From Atherix ibis (lineage: Eukaryota > Arthropoda > Insecta > Diptera > Athericidae): a stretch of 64,000 bases of DNA. Shown piece by piece: positions 1-11,444 of this stretch. Position numbers and translations under genes: made by a program. Below the pieces are notes generated by a model. The model was given only the letters and a program-made list of their open reading frames with translations, was not told where the DNA came from and searched no databases. The DNA is taken from assembly GCA_958298945.1 (NCBI GenBank), contig OY282606.1:75503622-75567621 (forward strand), read 5' to 3'. Every line of letters begins with the position of its first letter. The stretch's first letter is position 1.

Positions 1-839
1 CAAATTTCACCAATCAATAATTTCAAAAATATTCTGTACACTTAAGTTGTAACTGGCAATTAATTTGTCAATCAAATAAATCAACTTTAAACAATTTGAA
101 TTTTTTTATATACAATATATATTCTTAAAAAACAACACATTAAATTTGAAAATTGAACTTCATATTTATTTTCTTTTAATAACGAGTACACTAAAATGCT
201 ATATTTTCATTATTCTAAAATTGCTAAAATTATAGCAAAAAATTAATATTAGGTAGTATAGAGAATTCCAATGTTATCTTATCTAAAAGAAAATAATGTT
301 TTCTAATTGTGTGGATGGAATGCATTCTTTATTTCAAATACGAATTGAGATCAAAAAGTATTTTATCTTTTGCACTTGCAAATAATTTAGCTCAGCTGTG
401 AAGGTGAAATATGTAAAATGTAAATATTTATTTACTAAATTACTTTAAATTTGTTGTGAGCGACATGATAGAAAACACAATATTGGATGCATTCAATGTC
501 TACTAGAATTGATTTATGTATAGTAATTTCGAAATTACGTTTCAGATATAATTAATATTTTTTAGCGTTTTGAAAAGTTTACAAAAACGGTTGTTCTAAA
601 CTGCTTAAAAAATTATTAGAATTTTTTAATTTAAACTATTGTACTAATTCTTAGATTATATTTTTAAGAAAAGCTGCATCTTGATTTTTACAGAATCGGA
701 TACGTTTTTTTTTTTATCTGCAACTACAATTTTATTGTAACAAGTAGATCTACACAACATTTTAATTTACGATCTTATGCATCATGAAGTGGGAGTAAAC
801 ACCCATCGGCGTTTCTCCAACTAAAGGAAATTACATTTC
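1..839. other. AT-rich spacer
   Basis: No open frame, RNA gene or repeat that I can support. The last ~60 bases are higher in GC and may be the 3' end of the LINE that follows. Confidence 0.6.
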
Positions 840-2200
840 TCTAGAAAATCTCTAGGCCATTGTCTCTTAAGTTTCTGATGAGTGTTTCCGGGGAGGGCAG
901 TATACAAGACAATTCTCTCACAAGTGGATTATGATGATAGGGTAAACAGGAGTGAAATTTTTGATAGCGGGAAATGCACAGGTCCTGAACAAAGGGAACA
1001 TTTAGGTCACGATGTATTACGTTGTTACGAACATAAAAGGGGCATCAGCAATTTTACGGAGGATCTTGGATTGTAAGGCCTGGACGCGATAGGAATTGGA
1101 ACGTTTCATTGAACACCAAAGTTCAATTTCATAGCCCCAAATAGGTTGTATAATTGTAATGTAGATTAAAAGTTTACTTTTGATTGTTAGTTTCGAGCGT
1201 TTGTCAAGTAGTCTAAGAAGTTGTAGGTAACGTCTGTTAGCTTCAACTCTTTTTAGTCTAGAATGTGGATCCCATGTTAGTCTCATGTCCAGGTACAGTC
1301 CCAAATAACGCACTTTATCATTTGGTGGAATCATGTTGATATTAAGGTATAAATGTGAGCACTCTTCTGTTCATTTACCTTCACTCTCCATATCTTAAAC
1401 CAGGATTGAAGGTTGTGTATATGGAATTGTAAATTGTTGGAAGCTATGTGTATGTCAGGATTTGTATGGGTAGCAAGTATGGCCGTATTATCTGCATAAG
1501 TAGAAATGATAGTATTAGGATTAGCTTGGTTGTCATGGGTATAAATATTATATAAAATAGGACCAAGGATACTGCCTTGTGGGACTCCGGCTAGAATAGA
1601 ATATATTTCTGATAATTCTGAGTTAATTGCAACTTGGAAATGTCGTTGGGAAAGATATGAATTTATGATAAGGTAGTTTGTTGAAGGAAGAAAACTCGAG
1701 TTTCCAGAGGAGTCCAGGATGCTACACAGATATCTAAAAATACTCCTGGGCAATACTCTTTACTCTCAAGAGAGAATGCAATATGATCAACAATGCGATG
1801 GAATTACTGGATAGTGGAGTGTTCAGATCGGAAGGTATAATTAATGTTCAGGAATAATTTTTTCATTAACTTGGAATAGGTAGAGTCGTTTTAATAGGAG
1901 TTTTTAAAAAATCTTAGCAAGAATTGGTAAGAGGCTGATAGGTTTATAGGAGGAAGGAGAATTAATGGGTTTATTTGATTTAGGAATCATTTTAAAGACA
2001 GAAAATTTCCAGAGTAAGGGAAAATAGGTTGTGCGCATGATACTATTAAAAATGTATATTAGTATGTAATTAAAACTAAGGCTTTAGTATGTAATTAAAA
2101 CTAAAGCTTTTCGAGAAATTTGCTTCAAAATAGGAGCTGTTATTAGATTATAACCAGGAGCTTTTTTATTGGGAACGTATTTATTTAGAATGGAAAAGAT
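840..2200 (-). pseudogene. Decayed jockey-like LINE (reverse transcriptase to C-terminal end)
   Basis: Read on the minus strand from 2200 downward, non-LTR RT motifs appear in order: KKAPGYNLIT, then SSYKPISLLPILAKIF, then GVPQGSILGPILYNIYTHD with the catalytic box as YADN (normally YADD), then RYLGLYLDMRLTWDPHSRLK, then PIWGYEIELW, then VIHRDLNVPF and a terminal LKRQWPRDFLE. The N-terminal endonuclease part is missing. Several stops and frameshifts lie between the blocks, and the changed active site also argues that it is dead. The element would have copied itself through RNA by target-primed reverse transcription. Jockey clade is inferred from these motifs. A 25-bp tandem duplication lies at 2059-2110. 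Confidence 0.8.
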
Positions 2201-2374
2201 GGCGAATAAAATAAATTGAATGGAAATGGACTGTTTAGAATTTTTTTATATTTTTATTTTTAACATTTTGCTCCAAAATAAATATTATATATTCGTTTTG
2301 GCTTAAACATGTTTACACTAAAATTGTTTTGCATCAATAATTAATCAAATTTCATTATATATTAATTATTTTTT

Positions 2375-2560
2375 ACAACAATATCGATTTTAAGAATATC
2401 CTTTTCAAAAGCATTTATAATAATGCAGATTATTACTTTATTTATTTTTGGTATACTAATTATTCAATATATAAATATTTAGTATGAATTGTTTCTCAGA
2501 AAACACCATTTGTACTACAAAATTCAGTTCATATCAAATAAACTGAATCTAAACTAACAC
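2375..2560. repeat. Dispersed AT-rich repeat, copy 1
   Basis: Aligns by eye with 9675-9860. Both carry ATATCGAT, TTCAAAAGCAT, TATAATAATG, TTTTTGGTATA and AAATAAACTGAA in the same order and spacing. No coding potential. Family unknown. Confidence 0.6.
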
Positions 2561-4024
2561 CTACGTAAACCTAATAAAACTTATATTCGGTTCTTTGAAA
2601 ATATTTAAATAGTAAATTAATAGTTGAGATAGTTCAATATTAATATTATTAATTTTTAAAATACTTAAAATAACTTAAGGATAGCATACAGATGAATTTT
2701 TGGAATTATTTTTAAGTATTTTAGTGTTAAATTAGATTATTTCAGTGTTAAAAATTTTCTTTATACAAATTATAAATTTCAATCAATACTTACTATAATC
2801 ATTTCGAATGAAAATAATATTAAAATTATTGTAAATGATTTTGTTTATTAAAGAAAATAAACTAACATTATTACAAGTTTTCGGCTGTATATCATGTTTA
2901 TGGTATATTATTATACTGAATTTTATTATACCATATTTACAGTGAAATTCTGTAATTCCTTTTTTTTAAGATCTGTTATTCTTTAGCGCCACGACCATAA
3001 GGCTATTTGGCAATTCTGTAAATCTGTTATACGATATTAAGACGATTTTTATTACAATATATCAGATATGGTGAAACTCTGTTGGAACGTATAATACAAT
3101 ACTTAAATAAATGTTTTTTTAACTATTCTGTTATATGGTAAAATTTGCTCAGTTTTAGGCTGTGGGTGTGGTGAATGTGGTGTTGATGTTCACTTGTTTT
3201 TACTATATTGAAAATGTTCAAATCTTCATAAAAATAAGTTCCATGGTACTTTTTATAACAAAATATATAAAAAAATTAAATGGAAATAGGATTTATTAGT
3301 GATGATAATTTTGATTTCTTTTATAAAAATATAATTTATAAGGCATATATTAATATTTTTTGCATCACTTAATTTTTTTTAGTTATTCTATTCCTGAAAA
3401 ACTGATTCTATTATTGAAAAGTTGTGGAATTTCATTGATAGAAATTAAAATTTTTCTTTGTAGTGACTTGATTAGCCGCCAAAGAAATAGTTTTTCAAAA
3501 TCTTCACTCAAATGAATATTAATTTTTATCTGAAAAAAATATGTATCTTTACCGATTACTTATTTATGAGGGTACATTAACATTGTTTTGGTAGGTTTCT
3601 GTTTTCACAGTACATTTTTTCGCTCTTCATAACAATTAATTCCGGTAATATTTGTGGTACATATAATTACAGTAGTCTTAATACCAAAACATGGTAAGCA
3701 CCCGACTGTCTGACAAAATAAGCGAATTTAACTAAAAACGTTTCCATTTAAAAAAGTGTACATAATTTTTTCAAATGGAAAACGTTTCTACTTAAATAAG
3801 CACATAATATTGGATAAGTAATCTTTGTTCCACATAGTAATGTCCTTGGAACTGGGGCTATTTACCCAATATTACGTTATGAATGTGATCGCAGTAGTTT
3901 CGAATACAATTTTTTTTAGATCGTTTTAAAATTTAGACAATATGATAATAAATAGATTATTCATTCAATTATATCCTTGTTCCTCTCATTAAGCAAAATA
4001 TGTCTTCCGAAAAAATTGTTTAAA
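2561..4024. other. AT-rich spacer
   Basis: No supported gene or repeat. Confidence 0.6.
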
Positions 4025-4904
4025 TATAAAACAATATGATAAGTCAGTGATAAATGCAAAAGATATAGCTGATATGGGTAAAACGATATTCTTTTTATTA
4101 TTCGACATTCTGCAAAGACACTATACACATATAACTAAAAAACAAGTTTAGTTTTAACAGCTATTGAAAGCAGACAAGGTTTATGTTTTTTATTAACATG
4201 GAAAAAGTGAATTTCGTGTGTAATAAAACTTTATATTTTGAGGGAAAAAAACAATATTTTATACTAAAACCGATCTTGAAAGCAGTAGTAATTCAAACTT
4301 TTTGCCATTGTATGGAATGATACAGAAGTGGTTTATTGAATTTCTTTGTAGTCGTATGAGCATAAGTAACGCTGAGCAACCAGGATGTCCACTACAGATC
4401 ACCAACGAAGAAATGATAAATACAATCCATTATATTGTTTTAAAACAGCCTCTGATCAATGAACGTGTATGAGATAGCTGACAAGGTAAACATTTCTAAA
4501 GAACGTGTAGGCGACATCTAACTTCAAATTTTGGGTATGAGAACGCTATCGTCGAGATGGATGCCGCGTTTGCTAACACCTGACCAAAAACTTATTCGTG
4601 TAACAATTTCAATGGAGTGGTTGAACATTTTTTAGCATAAAACCAATGAATATTTGCGTCGATTCATACCTGTTGATGAAACATGGATTCGCCCTTACAC
4701 ACCAATTTTTCAGTTTAAACACTGAATTGCACCGAATTCATCGGATTGCTTTTCTGCGAATTTCTTCTATTTTCAAACATACAGAAATGGATTAGTGGAA
4801 AGAAATTTGCAAAGAAAGGAAACTATGTTGAAAAATAAATAAATTTTTGTTGAATATATTAATTTTTTGTTTCATTTATCACTGACTTATCATACTGTCT
4901 CATA
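4025..4904 (+). mobile_element. Mariner relic with internal deletion
   Basis: Terminal inverted repeats pair TATAAAACAATATGATAAGT (from 4025) with its near-complement ending at 4904; ATGATAAGTCAGTGATAAAT is shared exactly. Inside, plus-strand transposase pieces are readable: HPGRPL-like N-terminal text, EIADKVNISKERVGDI, SSRWMPRLLTPDQKLIRV and VDETWI, which carries the first catalytic Asp. The text then jumps to the 3' end, so the part with the other two Asp is lost. Dead, several stops. Confidence 0.75.
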
Positions 4905-5644
4905 GACAGCACTCCTGCAAAATTGAGGAGCCTTATAAAGTACCACTAAAAGTATAATTTCTTTGTTAAAAAATAGGTTGGATTTATTTCAGAAAATTGA
5001 GAGATGCTAAAAATATGATAAAACAGTTTTTAATTAAGCAAAATATTAAATTGAATTAATTAGTTTAAAAAAGGAAAATAATCATCTTGAAAAATATGTG
5101 GTTAGGGTGAATAATTTAATTTTTTTATTAATCTTTTACAAAATGATCTATCCGAATTTAGAGTTAACTACATTAAATTAATAAGTTGCTTAATTTGGTA
5201 TCTTTTTAAATGTTGGCATATTTCTTTTATTTCAATGAAATTTTCCACTTTAAATATTATCAAAAAAATTCATATAATAATTTGGATAATATTAAATGTA
5301 ATAAATAATAAATTAAAACAATATAAATATTCAATTATAATAAAAAATAAATATATTTCGTTACGAATTACAATTTATATTTTATATTTTTTCTATAATA
5401 AGCCAAGCGAAAATCAAAATTACAAATAAAATGGCATTTTTAACTTAATACAATATGAATAATATAATTAATATTGTTATTATAATTTTAACCTTTTGTT
5501 ATTTATGGCATCTTAGGTAATTTCTTATATAAAAAAAAGCGTAGAAGTCATGCTACGAATTTTTCTAAATATTTGTAGCATAAAATCATAAGTTATAGCT
5601 AATATTCAAGCATATCCGAAATGGATTATACATATACATATATG
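4905..5644. other. AT-rich spacer
   Basis: Only a very AT-rich 64-codon frame (5235-5429), which looks like chance. Confidence 0.6.
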
Positions 5645-6050
5645 CAGGGTGATCTGTAAGTAGACTGTTTGTCTCAAGTATATATATTTTCTTTGAGTAT
5701 TAAATTTTTCTTATAAAACTACTTATTTTATGGAGTATGCTATTTTGGCCTACAATTTTGCTAATTTTTACGGAACCTTTACAGTTTCATACTATTAAAT
5801 GTTTATCAAATGCAGATTTTAAAAAAAACACGACAATCTTCAATTTTGTTTCGTATCTTATTTTCAAACAAGTATACATAAATTTAATAAAACTTTATCA
5901 TAAATAAAACCATATAAGCAAAGTACATATAATATATTATTATTTCTCACATTAATTTTATTTTAATTATTTTGAAAGAAAATAACTTTCTTTGCTACTA
6001 CCACCAACCCGCATTTTGTTTGCAAGTCTACTTACTCATGGGACACCCTG
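5645..6050. mobile_element. MITE-like element, 406 bp
   Basis: Imperfect terminal inverted repeats: CAGGGTGATCTGTAAGTAGA at the left and, on the opposite strand, CAGGGTGTCCCATGAGTAAG then TAGAC at the right. The right end abuts TA, suggesting TA target use as in Tc1/mariner elements. No coding sequence. Confidence 0.65.
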
Positions 6051-7350
6051 TATCAGTACACATTTATAAAAATTAAAAAAAATATTAGCTTTAAATCGAA
6101 ATTTTCATGTTGATCCGCATGTAAATATGCATATATGTATGTACAGATATTCTTACACACATTCGAGGATAGAATTATTTATTTTTTGGGTTTGAAATAT
6201 TCCATTTGCATTTGCTGTTGATTGCTGTAAACATGGAAAAGAAGTATATATTTTATTTTTAACGAAAAACAAAAAAACCTTTTGCAACAAAAATTAAATA
6301 TTATATATTTTTTGGAACAGTTCTTTTTAATTTTATTATTATTTATACTCATACGAGTACGATTATGGCTTGGTTATTCTCTTATTACGTGTATATATTA
6401 TTTTTATGATTTTTTATGGAATACTTTTTAGTTTAACTTATTTTAGTTTAATTATAAATGAATATAGGAAAAATATACTTGAGCAAGGTTATTGTAAATT
6501 TTCCGTTTATATTACAATACAAATGGCGGGCATACCAGAGAAAAGAAGAAAGCAACAAACAAACATTATGCAAAATGAGATGATAGTTTATTTTTGGAAA
6601 TTGTCGACAAAAATATTTATTTTACGAGACACAAAATTACATACAAATAATTTTATTGTAATTATTCCAAAGTGTAGGTAGAAATAAATTAGATGTATAA
6701 GAAGAGAGAAATAGAGTACCAGAGACAAACATAAGGAAATTGTTATAATAGAAATGTCTAATTTTATGCTATATACGATATTTATATATATATATTAATT
6801 ATTATTACTTGTGGTAAACGACATAACAATTTTGCTTATTGAATGCTAATATGATCTCGAAGAAAATTCCATGCAATCCCTAAACGAAGCAGAAGACCAA
6901 TAAAACCAAATTGCAATCATTCATCTTAAGTATGTATCATTATCAAGGCATGTGCGATGATACATAAAAGACCTAATCGAAAATACATACACGTATATGA
7001 AATCGAACATCGAAGAATCAGAATATTATATTAACTATTAGTTGTTGTCTTTTTAATAGTTATATGAAAATAAGTTAGCAGATGCCGATGATGGTAAAGT
7101 ACGCAAAAGATCATAGGAAAATATTCATTAAAATATGAAGGTACTTACTTAGTATTGTTTAAGAATAAATGAGAAAGTTCTGTTTTTTAGGACTACATTC
7201 AATCATATAATAGTAATATAAGTACAATTTGTCCGCATTTTATATTACAATTATAGAGTCAAATGTTGTTCTTGATTTTGTTGTTGTTGAAATTTCATAT
7301 GATATAAACTCTAATTAAAAGGTATTAGATGCGAATAAACAAACCTAGAT
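6051..7350. other. AT-rich spacer
   Basis: A 103-codon frame at 6370-6681 is AT-driven and matches nothing I know. No other feature. Confidence 0.5.
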
Positions 7351-7384
7351 GATGGATGAATGAATGGATGAATGAATGAATGAA
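7351..7384. repeat. (GAAT)/(GGAT)n microsatellite
   Basis: Imperfect tandem GATG/GAAT tetramers. Confidence 0.85.
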
Positions 7385-7514
7385 ATATGCAATAGATATT
7401 GTTTCAAAAAATACTATATAAAATACTAAATAGTTGAATGATGTATATATGTAAATATGCAATTTATTGCATTTTAAATGGTATATCATGGCAGAGTATA
7501 GTTAAGCACATAAA

Positions 7515-7534
7515 TGATGATGATGATGATGATG
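7515..7534. repeat. (GAT)n microsatellite
   Basis: About seven tandem GAT units directly beside the donor of the candidate exon at 7543. Confidence 0.9.
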
Positions 7535-7542
7535 GTACGTAC

Positions 7543-7731
7543 CATTATTGACCGTATTAGAAGACGACAGCGGAATTTCTATTTCAGTCATGGATGAGGG
7601 CGATTCAATAAAGCAAACTGACTCGACTGTGGTTTCCCATTTCTGGGTAGTATTTATTACGTTTGGCTGCAATTCTCTTTTCTTAACTTCCGAGCAGGCA
7701 AATGATGTTGCAGAAATCTCACTACTTCCAT
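7543..7731 (-). CDS. Isolated candidate coding exon, unknown protein
   Basis: On the minus strand an acceptor (TTGATTACAG) opens a frame of 2 nt, 62 codons and 1 nt that closes at a strong donor, AATG|GTACGT, giving a symmetric phase-1 exon. The peptide runs DGSSEISATSFACSEVKKRE...WETTVESVCFIESPSS...PLSSSNTVNNG: acidic, Ser/Thr-rich, no domain I know. It is visibly richer in G and C than its surroundings. It lies 40 kb downstream of the last Ig exon on the same strand, so it could be a neighbouring gene's exon or an alternative 3' exon. Phase 1 would accept splicing from exon K. A (GAT)n microsatellite just past the donor would read as a His run if unspliced. I cannot assign a function. Confidence 0.45.
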
Positions 7732-8166
7732 CTGTAATCAATTGGGTAAAATTTCATAATTAGTTTTGTTATTGTTATTGTCATTTTTTTTTGGAGTGTT
7801 ATTAGGTAATATTTAAACATATATTTATTAGAACATATATCTGACCTATTTCCTTAATAAATTTTATTATAATTATTTTTTTTTTGGAAGTTTAGTATAT
7901 AAAGAAGTTCATTAACTTATTAATTGCATTAAACAAGATCTATCAATAGTTTTTGCATTGCGGTTAGCTCGAGAAACCAAAGTGTTTTTTTTAATGTTTT
8001 TAAAGTTCAATTGTTTTCTAAGAAGACACTTTATAAGAATTGTATTGATAATAATTATATTACTTCATTTTAAGATAGCATTTAATTACAGACAAACGTT
8101 ATTAGTTACAGACTTTTGAATAACAGCTAGTTAAATATGGAATGTACAGAAAATTCTTAATAGGTA
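7732..8166. other. AT-rich spacer
   Basis: Between the candidate exon and a DNA transposon. Nothing seen. Confidence 0.6.
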
Positions 8167-9055
8167 CAGGGTTGGCCAACTTGGACTAGTAATTTTAAAT
8201 GCATATAATTTTTTTATTTTTGAATTTTTTAAATTTTTTTTTATGTGTGCAGATTATAGAGAATTTTAATAATGTCTTCATACGTATCAAAATTGTTGAG
8301 TTTTATTTTTCTTCCGAACGATCTGAATTTTTAAAACAGAAAAAAATATCGGCAGCATTTTAATACTGTCGCAGCTCCCAGTGCAAACATGATAAAAAAC
8401 CCGTTTTGAGGAGCCACAAATAAATTTTAATGCAATTGGGCATCTCCAGAAATTTGATCTGAGGATGTTTCCATGCAAATATCAATTGGCATAAGAATTA
8501 TTGCCAGGGATGCAGCACAACGGCTACAATATACCAAAAGATTCATTCGGCTTGCAACAGATAATGCCAACTTTTTAAACATTCTTATTATGAGCAATGA
8601 ATTATGCTTCATCTCAATGGATATATCAATAAACAGAACTGCCCAATTTGTGGTACGGAGAATCCGAGAGCTTTGCTACAGCATCAAATACACTCTTTTG
8701 AGAGCGTACCCCAGATTTGACAGCCTCTAATTTTTTTTGTAGGGTTTCTTGAAGGAACTGGCTTACGTGAGCATACCACAAAACATTCGGGAACTAAAGC
8801 AGAATATTCGAAAACAAATTGCAAATTTGGAGCCAGAAACTTTGCACACCGTAATGCAAAAATGCCATAGAAAGAGCCATTAAGTGCCCCAACAAGAAAA
8901 TGGAAGTCATTTAAGGGATATTATTTTACACTTAGATTAAAAAAAATTTAATAAATTACACTTTCATTTAAAAAAAAAAACAATAAATAAAAACATTTAA
9001 AAATACAAAAGTTTTCGTGCATTTTAAATCAGTTAGTCCAAGTTGGCCCACTCTG
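8167..9055 (+). mobile_element. Tc1/mariner-type element with deleted transposase
   Basis: 889 bp flanked by TA on both sides (8165-8166, 9056-9057). The ends are inverted: CAGGGTTGGCCAACTTGGAC versus CAGAGTGGGCCAACTTGGAC. The plus-strand interior reads as a DDE_3-type transposase with gaps. NFLNILIMSNELCF corresponds to the first-Asp region of this family, with N in place of D. Near 8740-8880, NIRELKQNIRKQIANLEPET and HLRDIIL match its C-terminal end. The region with the second and third acidic residues has been deleted. Not functional. Confidence 0.7.
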
Positions 9056-9674
9056 TAGATATATTAATTTTAGCTCTGTGGTTTTTTATTTCGTATTCTG
9101 TAATGTTCTTGAATAATCCATTCTTAACTATTTTATAAAAAATCTATTCAACGGTAGAATAAAACGAAACGTTTCCTTTTTTTTAATCAAATTTCGCGTT
9201 AAAAAACTTTATAATCTAGTTAAGAAAAGTTAAAAATATATTGAAAAAATATATATCTAATTCATCCATCTTTATTCAGTCGACAATGTATTCTTCAAAA
9301 AAACCTCCTTCTGAAAGTGGCTAAAACCTTACAAGAATTCTTGCTTAGAAACCAATTTTCTTAATTATGAATGAGGTCATATAAAACTACTTTCTGTTTG
9401 TTTGAATTTGTTTTTTATTTTTTTGATTCAATGTTTATTGTGAATTTTATGGATTCACTATTAGCTGTATACTAAATTTTTGATTCTCTGAATTATTAAA
9501 GATCAGAGATTCTTCTACCAATTTAAATAAAAATTGTGCCTCTTGCAAAAATATAAGAACTTCGGATAAAAGTTCTAAACTTTATATCCTATTTTCACAT
9601 TGGAATATGTATCAGCAGATTTTAATGGAAGAAAGAACTAAGGTTCTGTCAAAAGATATAAAAATATATAAAAA

Positions 9675-9860
9675 CGATATCGATGTTAAGACTATTCTCT
9701 TCAAAAGCATCTATAATAATGGAGACCATTAACATACTTTATATTAATTTTTGGTATAATAATGATCCAATAGTTAATATTAAGTATGCTTTTTTTTTTA
9801 AAAAGAAAATACAATTTCTACTACCGAATTCCATTTATATAAAATAAACTGAAGGTAGTT
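9675..9860. repeat. Dispersed AT-rich repeat, copy 2
   Basis: Direct-orientation partner of 2375-2560 with the same ordered words. The similarity may continue for a further ~100 bp on the right. Confidence 0.6.
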
Positions 9861-11366
9861 TCTATCACAAGATATAAAAATATAGAAAAACACTCTCAAG
9901 GTTTATTGAATCTAAAAATAATAATGTTTAACAATTGGAAGTTGATAATATTAAAAATTACAAACAGACAATTAAAATTATCTAATTAAGATGAATATTA
10001 AAAATACTATTGTAATAAAATCTTATTCAAAATAAATATTTTTTGAATTCTTTTAATAAACAATAATTATAACATATATGCATTAATAAGAAAAATAGAT
10101 TAAATTCTCAATTATTTTCAAATCAATATTTTTATTCAAAATTATTCAATTTCTTTTCTAATTATTTCAGTAAAAATATTTTTAACGTATTCACAGCCAT
10201 ATTAAATTAGATTATGCAAATTGTAGTGGATATTGTTATTTGTGTTAAGATTTAAAATGATACTATTAAACTTTGGAAACGGTAATTATAAACTTTTTAG
10301 AAATGGAAAATTTTATTAAGAGCAAATTTCTTCGAAAAAGTGTAAGATGTGTAAAAATTTCTATCACTTAAAACTCAAATATTCCATTAAATACTATCTT
10401 CATGATAATGACATAGAGTTCCTTTTTGTTTTGAATGGTCTTTTCTAGTAATATCTGCACTCAAATAGAAATTCTTAAGCGTCACAACAACTCAGGTCCT
10501 TTGAAAACCGATATGGAAATTTGAGTTACAAAAAGAAAGTAAAATGATGTCATCTCTAGGTCATCTATTTACATTCTTATTTATGTCATATAATAATATA
10601 AAATTTGAAAATAATAATATTGTAATATTGAACTTGTTAAAATATACTCATTTTAAATATGTATAAGTTTTCCATATACTTTTATGAAAATGATCTAACA
10701 TTTATAAATTAAAAATGAAACAAAACAAAAAAGCTGATTGTTTTTCTATTTAGTCAACAAAAAACATCCCCTAAATATAATATTTGATATAAGATTGCAA
10801 TTTACGTCTTTTAATAATACATATTTCCTAAATAAATGAATAAATTTAGTTAAATTGAAAATTTCTATGATTCAACTTTAGAATTTTCTTAAAAATTTTC
10901 TACACAATTTCTATCCATCCCTACTGGTTGTGATAGAAAAATTATTAGTATGAGTAGAAGTATCGCTTTTAGATGTAAACTGAAAATGTACAAATCCACT
11001 AATACGACAGTAAATATACATGTTAATAGATCTTTATTAGACAAATACACGTGTCTGTACATATACTACTGTAATAGAACTTTTGCTAAATGATAAAAAT
11101 ATTTTTTGTGGAGGCGTGCAAAATAATCATAGATATTTCTTCACTAGGAGAAGGAAAATTTACATAAATATTCTGTTCAATTTATAACACATGCACTTAT
11201 TATTGGTTATGACTTTGCACATTTACATATAAATGAAATTTATATCATGTCGCAAAATCTTACTAATGTTTAATGTGATTAATTTGAGTTTTTTTTTGTT
11301 TTTTGTTTGCACAAATATATATAATGTAGATTGGAATGTAGGCTTATGTGTGTGCATGTTTTAAAA
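9861..11366. other. AT-rich spacer
   Basis: No gene or element that I can support. Confidence 0.6.
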
Positions 11367-11444
11367 GTTGGGATTCGGATTTAAGTAATAATTTTATTCA
11401 AAATTACTTTGCAATAAAATTATTGCTAAAATTCGGATCCCAAC
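11367..11444. repeat. Imperfect hairpin, 32-bp arms
   Basis: Arms 11367-11398 and 11413-11444 pair at 28 of 32 positions around a 14-nt loop. GC-richer tips (GTTGGGAT) resemble transposon ends. It may be a tiny MITE or a pair of joined terminal repeats. Confidence 0.75.

Noticed and set aside
5235..5429. 64-codon plus-strand frame
   Set aside because: Ile/Lys/Tyr/Asn-rich, as chance frames in AT-rich DNA are; no motif.
6370..6681. 103-codon plus-strand frame
   Set aside because: AT-driven composition, no start context, domain or splice evidence.
7502..7534. Poly-histidine tail after the candidate exon
   Set aside because: Lies beyond a strong GTACGT donor; it is just the (GAT)n microsatellite read on the other strand.
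7548..7763. Plus-strand frame overlapping the candidate exon
   Set aside because: No Kozak-like or splice support; the minus strand has both splice sites and matching phases.
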